From positions 1 to 38,289 of the forward strand of contig NZ_LASA01000015.1 of NCBI RefSeq assembly GCF_001562015.1: DNA of 38,289 nt, in the 5' to 3' direction. A program made the position numbers and the translations under genes. Of the stretch, positions 8,513 to 16,639 are shown piece after piece; within the stretch, counting starts at the first letter, position 1, and each line of letters begins with the position of its first letter. The DNA comes from Endozoicomonas arenosclerae. GTDB taxonomy: Bacteria > Pseudomonadota > Gammaproteobacteria > Pseudomonadales > Endozoicomonadaceae. The notes beneath the pieces are model-generated. The model searched no databases. It saw only the letters and a list, made by a program, of their open reading frames with translations, and had not been told where the DNA came from.

Positions 8513-10165
8513 ATGTTTACTTTCAAGACTCACTGGCTTGCTGTTCTGGTTGCATCCTTGCTGCTGGTTCATCTCAATAAGGCTCATTCAGGTTTATTTC
8601 CGGAAATGGATATCAGGCCTCGCCTTTCCCCTTCCGCAGAATCCTTATTTATCCTTCCCGACCTTTTCGATTACAACATCATGGTAGAAGCTATCAGGCC
8701 AAAGGTTGTGATTCCTCTCATTCTTGATCCTGATGAGCCAGAAGAGAGACCGCCCTCAGTCGAATACATGGCAACAGGTCAGGAAGCTGAAAAAGAAGGA
8801 CATGAAAAGTTACTGGAAGAGCATCGAAAAAGAATGAAGGAGCGCCAGAAAGATCTGAGCATCGCTTCTCCTTTCGAACAGGATCCGGAGGACAAGCTCC
8901 CTATCGAAGATCCTCATGAAGAGGATGCAGCCACGACATTATCGGTAACGACTGAGTCTATTAGCCAGCACAATCCAAAGGTCTTCGATGAGCCAGTTGG
9001 CCAGAATCTGTCAGGGATTATACAACTGATGGATCCACCAAAACCTGATAACCAACCCGCCAGCACCGATGACAAAGAAGAAGACTCTTCATCCGAAGAC
9101 GAAGAAGGTGGAGATTCAGAGGGAGAAGAAGAAAGCGGGAGTGGCAGTGAGCCTGATACCGTAAAATCCAAAGAATTATCCACACTCGAACAGCACGATA
9201 AGAACCTGGCCAGCTTGCCTGCTTATGCTCTGAAAAAGCCTGACCGAGCGTACTTTTCCAAAGAAAAACACTTGGCCGCCATGATTATAGGAGGGGCTGT
9301 TGGGTTAGCAGTTACTGAAGGCTGCAGCATGATTACCCGAGTAACAGCCGCTTGTGTGATGGCTTTTTTAACACCCACTGTAATGAATATTCTGCAGGCC
9401 AAATATGCAGAGATACGGAGAGGTTCATGGTCAACCGCGGCTTTGATTGTGCATGAGTTTTCCAAACGTAAAGATGAACAAGGACGCCCGCTTTGGGTGC
9501 GTCGCGATATCCCAGGCCTTCAGAATCAGATCCTTAGACTGGCTATACAGTGGCAGCAAAGCCGATCCCTGAACGGCGTCACGCTAATGCTGGAGTTTTT
9601 CTATATCTGGGCAGCCTGGATTGAGAGAATGGACTCGGGCAATATTCCGGAAATAACAGAGGCTCATGTCAACAATATCGAAGCTCTTTTTCATGCTCCA
9701 ACACCTAGTGGTGAAGAACAAACAAACAGTGATTTGCAGTTCAATGCAGAAGAAGCGGCAAGGCAAGTTGCCGGCCATTTGCCTGCTTTCACGTCTATCG
9801 CTGAAACAGATGACTCACTCTTCAATCTGGTCAACTATGTTGCATCATTGAGCCCTGGCTTTTACCTCTTCAATAACTTGATTCTCCCCGAACTGTTAGC
9901 TCTTGCCATAGTACATAGGCCTTATCAGGAAAGAGGCTATTACATTTTTCTGGCTCCCCATTTAAGTGCTCAGCACTTTTACACCACCAGCCCCGAAGAA
10001 GTCGAAGCCCTGATAAGAGTCATAGTCGATACCCTCACCGACCCTGGTCGGAACCGCAGGCTCTCTATTCTCCGGTTAGTAGACAATGAGCAAGCTATAG
10101 CGGCGGCAGCGTTTTCAGAGCCGGATGAACGCGATGAAGAGGAGGACGAGAATGAAGAACAATAA
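8513..10165 (+). CDS. Unrecognised exported/membrane protein with acidic low-complexity region
   Basis: 550 residues, no family recognised. Residues 1-26 form a signal peptide or anchor (WLAVLVASLLLVHLNKAHS). A charged stretch (about 84-115, EAEKEGHEKLLEEHRKRMKE) looks coiled-coil. Residues about 178-216 are very acidic and Ser/Gly-rich (DDKEEDSSSEDEEGGDSEGE). A hydrophobic segment follows at about 253-295 (LAAMIIGGAVGLAVTEG then VTAACVMAFLTPTVM), likely one or two membrane passes. The C-terminal third is helical and hydrophobic (LSPGFYLFNNLILPELLALA) and ends in a second acidic tail (DERDEEEDENEEQ). The start lacks a Shine-Dalgarno. It follows the 6912-8426 gene and may share its transcript. 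An envelope protein is likely; the role is unknown. Confidence 0.7.
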   Translation: MFTFKTHWLAVLVASLLLVHLNKAHSGLFPEMDIRPRLSPSAESLFILPDLFDYNIMVEAIRPKVVIPLILDPDEPEERPPSVEYMATGQEAEKEGHEKLLEEHRKRMKERQKDLSIASPFEQDPEDKLPIEDPHEEDAATTLSVTTESISQHNPKVFDEPVGQNLSGIIQLMDPPKPDNQPASTDDKEEDSSSEDEEGGDSEGEEESGSGSEPDTVKSKELSTLEQHDKNLASLPAYALKKPDRAYFSKEKHLAAMIIGGAVGLAVTEGCSMITRVTAACVMAFLTPTVMNILQAKYAEIRRGSWSTAALIVHEFSKRKDEQGRPLWVRRDIPGLQNQILRLAIQWQQSRSLNGVTLMLEFFYIWAAWIERMDSGNIPEITEAHVNNIEALFHAPTPSGEEQTNSDLQFNAEEAARQVAGHLPAFTSIAETDDSLFNLVNYVASLSPGFYLFNNLILPELLALAIVHRPYQERGYYIFLAPHLSAQHFYTTSPEEVEALIRVIVDTLTDPGRNRRLSILRLVDNEQAIAAAAFSEPDERDEEEDENEEQ

Positions 10166-10297
10166 TCAATGTCAGCCATATCTCACAAGTTCCATAAGTA
10201 ATTTGGCGTGTTTGTAACTGGATTCTTTAAGTCGGTGTATTTAATATATAGGTCAGCCCACAAGGATTTATAAAGGGCAGACAATCAGGATGATTCC

Positions 10298-11974
10298 ATG
10301 GACGTGCAGAATGAAAGGATTCCGCTGCAACTCCCACCTCAAAGCCTGAACAGTTTAACGTTCAGTCAAACGGATGTGTACGCGGTTCATCAATGGCTCA
10401 GCGAGCTACCTAAAACAGATAGAGCACAGTCGTATAAGTCGATTAACCAAGCATTGGCTGAGCTGGCTCGCCTCAACGTAATACCTTCTCTTCATTGGTC
10501 ATTGGCTGAACAGTTTAGACCCGTCGTTTATTATTTAATTCATCAGAGTCAAAATCAGGTACTTAATGATCTGGTTACGTTCAATGATGCTCAACAAGAA
10601 GAATACAAAGTCTGCTTGCAATTACTGCTCAGGCTAATGACTGTCTACAAAGTCATAATTCGTTCCAGTCTTAATCAACAGAGCAGCAATACCCCTCTGG
10701 CCGCTGCATTACATCGCACGCTGGCTGAAAGTGCCTCAGTGTTACTTTTTACCTGCGAATATTATCGACCTGCCCCCGAACGAATCTGGCAGGAAATGCA
10801 CAGCCTGTTTTCTATTGCCAGAGCTCAGCAGCTGGAAGCTTTCAGTCTTGAAGATACCATCACAGCCAAGGCCCGAACGCTCTCTCTATCCGATCTCTAT
10901 AAGCGAGTACTGCTCCTGAGCCGGTCCCGGTCAAACCAGCTGAGGCCTCAGGAAATTCGTCAAATCTTCAAAGCTCTGTGTTTGTGGGCTCCCCACAGCA
11001 AACTGGAGACTTCGCAGAGCAGCCGATCCCATTTAGTGACAAACCTGGATTCAGATGAAGGGCTGCTTTTTAGCTCGCAGCTGGAAGAAGAAAACAAGGA
11101 TCATCTGCTGGCACTGGACTCCAGACTGCTCACGACCCATCTGAAAAAGCTGAGTGCATCCATAACCGAAGAAAAATCAGGAGCATTACCCAAACGGGTG
11201 GTCGACCATCTGGCGACAGCCTGGAGCCCTCCTTCTCCACGGAAGCATAAGCGACAAATCAGCTCAGATGCCTGTGAAATATGCTTTGGCTTCAGTGCCG
11301 TTCACTACTTTGTTCACGATCAGAAGACGTTTGATGAAATGGTTTCCGGGCATACGACACGGAACAAATCCGGAAAAAGCACCTTTTCTTCCAATGACAG
11401 CAGTGATGCCTGGTCAGAAGCCCACGACGCCCATAGGGATGATGATGAAAAGCTTCGCAAGAGCACTTCACCGATCCACTTCACTCGGTCTGCCAGTCAA
11501 GATCCACTTTACCCTGTCTATAACTGCTCCATTATCAATACCTCTGCGGGTGGTTATTGCCTGAGCACTGACATTCATCTTGAACGCCAGCTGCGCACCG
11601 GAGAAATGCTGGCCATCAGGGAGTCTGGCCAGAAAAAATGGATGCTTGCGGCCGTTCGATGGATTCAGGTTAACCATCAAAAAACCATGATGATAGGGTT
11701 AGAGCTACTCTCTGCCGCAACAAAACCTTGCGCCATAACGCCCTTGAAGAAGACAGCTGAAGCCAGCCACTACCAGAGAGCGTTCCTTCTGCCTGTTTTG
11801 CCTCCAGTCAATGATATGCCAACTCTGATAACGCCCCGGGTTTCTTTCAAAAGCGGACTGAAGTTCATTCTGCTCCAGGGGGGAGAAATCAGAAAGGGAC
11901 AGTTGCTGGAATGTGTATCCAGTTCACCGGGGTACAACCAGTTCAAGTTCCGGCTTCTGGAAGATCAATTTTAA
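10298..11974 (+). CDS. PilZ-like domain protein upstream of the FimX homologue
   Basis: 558 residues, no signal peptide. The N-terminal half is helical with a WLSELP...ALAELARLNVIP pattern that I associate with pseudomonad c-di-GMP/PilZ-type proteins. A conserved-looking block CEICFGFSAVHYFV lies near residues 326-339. Toward the C-terminus, CSIINTSAGGYCLSTD, a LRTGEMLAI strand and MMIGLELLS fit a PilZ beta-barrel, where NTSAGG stands for the usual D-x-S-x-x-G motif. I do not find a clear RxxxR arm, so c-di-GMP binding is uncertain. Two genes downstream is a FimX homologue whose relatives work with PilZ proteins in type IV pilus control. No strong Shine-Dalgarno is seen. The family call is from motif pattern only. 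Confidence 0.65.
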   Translation: MDVQNERIPLQLPPQSLNSLTFSQTDVYAVHQWLSELPKTDRAQSYKSINQALAELARLNVIPSLHWSLAEQFRPVVYYLIHQSQNQVLNDLVTFNDAQQEEYKVCLQLLLRLMTVYKVIIRSSLNQQSSNTPLAAALHRTLAESASVLLFTCEYYRPAPERIWQEMHSLFSIARAQQLEAFSLEDTITAKARTLSLSDLYKRVLLLSRSRSNQLRPQEIRQIFKALCLWAPHSKLETSQSSRSHLVTNLDSDEGLLFSSQLEEENKDHLLALDSRLLTTHLKKLSASITEEKSGALPKRVVDHLATAWSPPSPRKHKRQISSDACEICFGFSAVHYFVHDQKTFDEMVSGHTTRNKSGKSTFSSNDSSDAWSEAHDAHRDDDEKLRKSTSPIHFTRSASQDPLYPVYNCSIINTSAGGYCLSTDIHLERQLRTGEMLAIRESGQKKWMLAAVRWIQVNHQKTMMIGLELLSAATKPCAITPLKKTAEASHYQRAFLLPVLPPVNDMPTLITPRVSFKSGLKFILLQGGEIRKGQLLECVSSSPGYNQFKFRLLEDQF

Positions 11975-12141
11975 AGTTAACTGTAAGAAGTGTTCGGTAT
12001 ACAGAGAAGCAGCTCTGAGACCCCATAAGCACGCACCTATCAATGCCCAACTGATAACGGTCTACTCCAAACTGACAACTACCAACCGAGAGCTTCTATA
12101 CTTCTTCGATTTAATCCAGAAGATCGAAACAAGGCGGGCGG

Positions 12142-12495
12142 GTGTTCATCAACCATTACTCCAGGTGTTTTCTACTTGTTGGTATCCTTTTGACTGGCTG
12201 TACAACAACTCAGGATGTTATGGATTCCTGGCAAGGCCACCATATCGAAGAAGTCATCAGCAACTGGGGAGCGCCTGGCTCAATGCTGCAGTTGGAAGAT
12301 GGTAAAAAAGTCTATAGCTGGGTCTCTAACTGGGGATCTGCCTATTTAATGAGTACATGCCGACAGTCGTTTACTACTTCCGCAAAGGGCATCATCCAAA
12401 ACTGGCGATACACGGGGTGTCCTCACTGGCAGTCGATTTCGATGGATAAAATCAATCAAATGTCGCCTGACTTTGCCCAGCCTGCAGAAAAGTGA
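12142..12495 (+). CDS. Small outer-membrane-type lipoprotein
   Basis: 117 residues starting at GTG, with AAGG 7 bases upstream. Residues 1-20 are a lipoprotein signal with lipobox LLTGC, so the mature protein begins at Cys20. The core WQGHHIEEVISNWGAPGSM followed by GKKVYSWVSNWG resembles small lipoproteins with the W-G-x-P / dG-x-x-vY pattern related to the SmpA/OmlA fold. Two later cysteines (in STCRQ and TGCPH) may form a disulfide. The residue after the lipid Cys is Thr rather than Asp, which favours outer-membrane sorting. It sits between the PilZ-like and FimX-like genes; whether it serves pili is unknown. Confidence 0.75.
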   Translation: MFINHYSRCFLLVGILLTGCTTTQDVMDSWQGHHIEEVISNWGAPGSMLQLEDGKKVYSWVSNWGSAYLMSTCRQSFTTSAKGIIQNWRYTGCPHWQSISMDKINQMSPDFAQPAEK

Positions 12496-12733
12496 ATGGA
12501 TAACCCTATCTGATTAAAAAGATGGAACCATTCCAGTAGTTTTGACAATAAGTCTTTTGGACGTGGCTCAGAATGATTAGAATGCGGTGTAATAGAAGTT
12601 AATACCTATTCCTTAACAGGGTAAGTATTGCAGGGAGCGCATCCAGAAGTCTGACCGAGCATAGACCGCTCAGCTTGAAGTTCAGAAAGAACGACCCACA
12701 GCGATCAGGAAATATCTTTCGCTTGGGCGAGAA

Positions 12734-14782
12734 ATGATTTTTCACGACTTAAAAAGCACTGCCATCATGAACAACAATAAACAGCCAGTACGCCTGTTGA
12801 CGCTGGAGACATCCAGAAACGAGGCAGAGCGTTGGGTCAAACTTTTCCGCAATGCCGGCCTTCCAGCCAGAGTACAACAGATCGATACTCTGGATGATCT
12901 TGACGAAGCGCTCACCACAGGCCTCTGGGATTTGCTGCTGACGGTTGAAGAAACCTCCATGCTAAACGCAGAGCAGGTTCTTTCCAGTGTCCAGAGACTG
13001 AAGCTCGATATACCCGTCATTGTCTCAGTACAGGAAGACAAGCCTGACATTATCAAGCACTGGCTCGACAAAGGTGCTGGCGACGCAATCCTCCACTCTC
13101 ATGAAGAGCACATGCTGCACGCCATCCTTAGAGAAAAAAGCAGTCAGGAGAGCCGCCAGCAACTGCAGAAACTGCACAAAGAACTCAGTGACCTTGAGCA
13201 GCGCTGCCAGTTATTGATGGATAATGCTTCTCAGGCCATTGCCTACGTTCATGAAGGCATGCATATCGATACCAACCCTTCCTATATCGAACTGTTCGGT
13301 TATGAAGATCCGGATGACCTGGCCGGCATGCCGCTGATAGATATGATCTCTTCCCAGGATCAGCCTCTGTTTAAAAACCTGATCAAGCATTTCAAGCCCG
13401 GTGACGAGCAACCTGCGGTGGAGTGCCAGCTGATGAATGCCGAAGGTCAGGCTTTTCCAGCCACTGTTCTGCTCTCCGATGCCGTATTTGATGATGAACA
13501 GTGTATTCAGGTTATTGTGAAAGGCAGTGCGCCTGCCAATGCTTCTTCTACCGTTATTCAACAGGAAGAAGATTCCATTCTGATTCCCAGAAAACATTTT
13601 GTTTCCCTGCTGGACACAGAGCAGGAACCGGAAACCCTCGCTTACCTGAGACTGGATAACTACGACTCCATTCGGGAAAACATTGGCATTGAGGGCAGCA
13701 TTGCCGCTCAGGAAACCATGAACCGTATCCTTTTTGAGCAGCTGCCAAACAGTACCGCCACTCACTATGCTGACGAGGTTTACCTGATCAATGTCCATGA
13801 GCGCGACATCGCTGCCCTTGAACCTTTGAGAGATACTCTTGAAAAAGAATTGATCAACGCCGGTCAACAGACGCTTTATACAACTGCCAGTGTTGGCCTT
13901 GCCGAAAAAGGTCAGGAAGGCGATGGCAAATCGTTGCTGGAACGTGCCCACTTTGCCTGTCAGCTGGCCACTGATGATGGCGGCAACAAACTCGAATTTT
14001 TCTCCCAAAGTGCTATTGATAACCAGAAAGCCAGCAACGGCGATACCGTTGCCATGATTCGTCAGGCTCTTGAAAACGACAGTTTCCGATTACTCTTCCA
14101 GCCTGTGATCAGCGTTACAGGTGAAGGCCAGGGGTACTACGAGGTATTGCTGCGTCTGCTGGATCAGAAAGGTAAGGAAGTCCCTGCCGGTGAATTCATT
14201 ACCGCCGCTGAAGACAGTGACTTGATGCCCTTCATTGATCGTTGGGTTATTCGTCAGTCCGTGAAGCTGCTTTCAAGGAAGCTCAGAAACGGCGACGACA
14301 CCCGAATGATGATTCACATCAGTCAGGCCAGTCTGGACGACGAAGAGTTTGCAGAACGTCTCGCACGCCTGCTGGAAGCAGCAGATGTTCCGGGTCATAT
14401 GATCATTCTGCAAATGACCGAGAGACTGGTTCACCAACACCTGAACCAGGTCAAAACGTTTGCTGAGCGCTTAAAGCCCGTTGGCTGCAAGTTTGCCATG
14501 ACTCAGTTCTCCGGCGAATCACGATCCATGAAGATTATGGAACATCTGGATCTTATGTTTGTGAAGCTGGACTATTTATTCACGGAGAAGCTTGAGCGCA
14601 ACGATGACTCTCAGCTGAAGAAAGCCACTAACAATCTCAAGGCACTGAACAAGGTCATCATCATGCCCAGGGTTGAGAATGCCCAGACACTCACCAGCAT
14701 CTGGCAGTTGGGTGTGGACTACGTTCAGGGCCACTATCTTCAGCCGCCTCTGGAATCCATGACTTACGATTTCAGTAGCTGA
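12734..14782 (+). CDS. fimX: FimX-type degenerate GGDEF/EAL c-di-GMP receptor
   Basis: 682 residues, close to P. aeruginosa FimX (about 690), with the same order: receiver-like domain without an acceptor Asp (about 15-130), linker helix, PAS (about 155-265), GGDEF and EAL. The GGDEF loop is replaced by YADEVY (residues 345-350), EAL is EVL (470-472) and the catalytic DDFG is TQFS (590-593), so it is expected to be enzymatically dead and to act as a c-di-GMP sensor. The N-terminus VRLLTLETSRNEAERWVKLFRNAG is FimX-like. In Pseudomonas and Xanthomonas, FimX controls type IV pilus assembly and twitching. ATG at 12767 aligns better with P. aeruginosa and is an alternative start; 12734 has a weak GGGCGAG upstream. 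Upstream 238 bases hold a possible TAGAAT -10 near 12577. Confidence 0.88.
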   Translation: MIFHDLKSTAIMNNNKQPVRLLTLETSRNEAERWVKLFRNAGLPARVQQIDTLDDLDEALTTGLWDLLLTVEETSMLNAEQVLSSVQRLKLDIPVIVSVQEDKPDIIKHWLDKGAGDAILHSHEEHMLHAILREKSSQESRQQLQKLHKELSDLEQRCQLLMDNASQAIAYVHEGMHIDTNPSYIELFGYEDPDDLAGMPLIDMISSQDQPLFKNLIKHFKPGDEQPAVECQLMNAEGQAFPATVLLSDAVFDDEQCIQVIVKGSAPANASSTVIQQEEDSILIPRKHFVSLLDTEQEPETLAYLRLDNYDSIRENIGIEGSIAAQETMNRILFEQLPNSTATHYADEVYLINVHERDIAALEPLRDTLEKELINAGQQTLYTTASVGLAEKGQEGDGKSLLERAHFACQLATDDGGNKLEFFSQSAIDNQKASNGDTVAMIRQALENDSFRLLFQPVISVTGEGQGYYEVLLRLLDQKGKEVPAGEFITAAEDSDLMPFIDRWVIRQSVKLLSRKLRNGDDTRMMIHISQASLDDEEFAERLARLLEAADVPGHMIILQMTERLVHQHLNQVKTFAERLKPVGCKFAMTQFSGESRSMKIMEHLDLMFVKLDYLFTEKLERNDDSQLKKATNNLKALNKVIIMPRVENAQTLTSIWQLGVDYVQGHYLQPPLESMTYDFSS

Positions 14783-14798
14783 TACTTATGCTCAAAGA

Positions 14799-14828
14799 AG
14801 CAGCAGTAAGCCTGATGGCTCTGCTGCT
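14799..14828 (+). terminator. Strong hairpin after the fimX-like gene
   Basis: AGCAGCAG (14799-14806) pairs with CTGCTGCT (14821-14828), and the inner AGCC/GGCT adds four more pairs around TGAT after a 2-base bulge. The hairpin begins 17 bases past the stop codon. No T run follows, so it could terminate weakly or protect the mRNA end. Confidence 0.45.
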
Positions 14829-14854
14829 CTCAACATTCAATTTCACTCTTTGGT

Positions 14855-14874
14855 GCCGATGAAAAAGTATCGGC
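14855..14874 (+). other. Leader hairpin before the 14892 gene
   Basis: GCCGAT (14855-14860) and ATCGGC (14869-14874) form a perfect 6-bp stem with loop GAAAAAGT, ending 17 bases before the ATG at 14892. It would sit just upstream of the weak ribosome site in the mRNA. No known riboswitch pattern is recognised. Confidence 0.35.
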
Positions 14875-14891
14875 AGAAAGAATGAACCGTC

Positions 14892-15842
14892 ATGAGCGTA
14901 GGAAAGTCTGGGAAAACACCTCAAAACCCCTATGTAACTCTTGAGCCTTCAAGCCAGCAGGGCAATAACAGTGGTCCTGTATCATCCCATTCTCCTGGGA
15001 AATCGATTCCTGAATCTGCAAAAAACCATCAAAACGAAAAGCCCGTCAAAAGCAGAAAAGCTGAGGTTGTTTCTGTACCCAATGGGCCTTTTGCCAGACT
15101 GAAGGCTTTTATTCTCCGCCAGCCGGAGCCCGCTGAAATACATCATATAGAGAAGCTGATTGAAGCCCTGACATCTCGGTCTGATGATCTCTCGATGCCG
15201 GTAAACTTTAAGAAACTTACAGCAACAATAGACAAGGGAAGCCCAGAGCATAACGCCTGCGCCTGGTTAGCAGAAGTTGGTCTACTAAAAATGGAAGCAT
15301 CTTCCCCAGGAGAAATGAAGGTAAGAATGCTCAGGCCACGTAAGCTAAAGGTTCAGTCAGAAACAGCAAGCAAGCTCAGTGACTTGATGCCCGCAGAGCT
15401 TGGGAAAGATGGAACCTTAAAGCTCGATAGCATGCTGAGAAAAGTCGACTATCGAAGACAAAATGATCTTCAGTTATCAAGATTACTGACTTTTGATTCA
15501 TCCAAACAAAAGCATGTAGTGGATGCCCGCTCCAGAAAACTCATGAAGTTCGACCGATTCCAGGATCAATTCCAGAACCGGATGGCCGCCCCCAGAATGT
15601 ACTGGGCAGGCCGATTTAGAGCACTGGCCAAATCGGGTCGATACGATGAGGAAGTCAAACCTACCGTTCAGGAAGTGGCCAACAAATTCCGCTACAACGT
15701 GAGCAGCGACTCTGTCTGGATTAATGAACAGGATGCTGACAGCAAAGCAGACGACTTTAAAAAATTCGGCTGCCCTGAGTTAGAAAGTGAAGTTCTGCAA
15801 GCTAAAGAGGACTGTCCCTGGCAAGGAATAGTCCTGAAGTAA
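14892..15842 (+). CDS. Unrecognised 316-residue protein with disordered N-terminus
   Basis: No family recognised and no signal peptide or membrane segment. Residues 1-60 are rich in Ser, Pro, Gln, Asn and Lys (SGKTPQNPYVTLEPSSQQGN) and probably disordered. Residues 66-135 look like a small helical domain (ARLKAFILRQPEPAEIHHIE). The remainder is basic, with MLRPRKLKVQSETASKLSDL and RSRKLMKFDRFQDQFQNR, and ends in an acidic tail. The ATG has only a weak purine-rich GAAAGA upstream. It is 109 bases after the fimX-like gene, with hairpins between, so co-transcription is uncertain. A Ser/Pro-rich unstructured N-terminus is compatible with type III secretion, but this is only a hint. Confidence 0.7.
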   Translation: MSVGKSGKTPQNPYVTLEPSSQQGNNSGPVSSHSPGKSIPESAKNHQNEKPVKSRKAEVVSVPNGPFARLKAFILRQPEPAEIHHIEKLIEALTSRSDDLSMPVNFKKLTATIDKGSPEHNACAWLAEVGLLKMEASSPGEMKVRMLRPRKLKVQSETASKLSDLMPAELGKDGTLKLDSMLRKVDYRRQNDLQLSRLLTFDSSKQKHVVDARSRKLMKFDRFQDQFQNRMAAPRMYWAGRFRALAKSGRYDEEVKPTVQEVANKFRYNVSSDSVWINEQDADSKADDFKKFGCPELESEVLQAKEDCPWQGIVLK

Positions 15843-15868
15843 CTTCCTTATTGATCCCCTCTCAACCC

Positions 15869-15931
15869 CCGTTCGGGCTGAGCCTGTCGAAGCCCAATAC
15901 CACGACCCTTCGACAAGCTCAGGGTGAACGG
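15869..15931. repeat. REP-like palindrome between convergent genes
   Basis: Two 24-base arms, 15869-15892 and 15908-15931, are inverted copies with four mismatches, around a 15-base centre. The arm cores (TTCGACAAGCTCAGGGTGAA and its partner) belong to a palindromic motif that I recall as dispersed in many bacterial genomes. It lies between the convergent 14892-15842 gene and ynjD, the usual place for REP-type elements, and may stabilise or end transcripts from both sides. No T run. The rest of this 173-base gap is AT-rich and featureless. Confidence 0.75.
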
Positions 15932-16015
15932 AATCCTCATGTAAATCGGTAAGCTATTATGAGACCAATCCTAAACACTCTTGCATCAGTAGCTGCTTTT
16001 ATCGTGAATTTATTT

Positions 16016-16639
16016 TCACAGCCGGATTACCTCACTACCATCAGGAATATCCGCCTGGTCATGAGTCACCATAATCACGGGGATTGATAGCTCCGAAACC
16101 CGCTTGAAGACAAATTCCCTGAACTGCTGTCGCAACTCAGGATCCAGCTTTGAAAAAGGTTCATCCAGCAATAAAGCTTTAGGCTCCGAAAGCAGAGTTC
16201 TCATCAAACTGATTCTCGCTCTTTGCCCACCAGACAAGGTCAATGGATTGTGTTTGCCATAACCCTGAAGCTGGCAATCATCCAGAGCGTTTTCAACCTT
16301 CTGCTTCCGCTGCGAACGGCTATAGGAAGCAGGTACTCCGAAGGCAAGATTCTCACCCACAGACAAATGCGGAAACAACAGGTGATCTTGCAACTGCATA
16401 CCCATACCACGACGGTGGGAGGCTACCTGTGTGATGTCCATACCGTTAAGAAGAATAGCGCCAGAAGCCTTAAAGCTGTGAGCTAATGTGCCACAGAGAA
16501 AGTCCAGAATGGACGATTTGCCACAGCCACTGGGTCCCATGATGGCCAGAACCTGCCCCGGCCTGGCCTCAAAACTCAAATCGGAAACAAGTTGTCTGCC
16601 AGCCACCGTTAAACAGAGATTTTTTACTTCCAGTGTCAT
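16016..16639 (-). CDS. ynjD: ABC transporter ATP-binding protein YnjD
   Basis: 207 residues, a minimal ABC ATPase like E. coli YnjD (217). Walker A is GPSGCGKSS, the Q-loop lies in MQLQDHLLFPHLSVGENL, the signature is LSGGQRARISLMR, Walker B is ALLLDEPFSKLD and the switch histidine is in VTHDQAD. The block GTLAHSFKASGAILLNG matches the YnjD-specific region and separates it from ThiQ or FbpC. The ATG at 16639 overlaps the ynjC stop by four bases (ATGA) and has GAGGTG upstream; a GTG two codons earlier is the alternative. Last gene of serB-ynjBCD. It would energise import by YnjC of an unknown solute bound by YnjB. Confidence 0.9.
   Translation of the reverse strand: MTLEVKNLCLTVAGRQLVSDLSFEARPGQVLAIMGPSGCGKSSILDFLCGTLAHSFKASGAILLNGMDITQVASHRRGMGMQLQDHLLFPHLSVGENLAFGVPASYSRSQRKQKVENALDDCQLQGYGKHNPLTLSGGQRARISLMRTLLSEPKALLLDEPFSKLDPELRQQFREFVFKRVSELSIPVIMVTHDQADIPDGSEVIRL

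Noticed and set aside
11913-12305. 130-codon frame between the PilZ-like gene and the lipoprotein
   Set aside because: It overlaps both real genes in another frame, and the product is not recognisable; the lipoprotein frame has a lipobox and fits better.
12496-12733. c-di-GMP riboswitch upstream of the FimX-like gene
   Set aside because: I looked for the GEMM-I conserved core and did not find it.
13211-14008. 265-codon minus-strand frame inside the FimX-like gene
   Set aside because: Antisense shadow of a well supported multi-domain gene.
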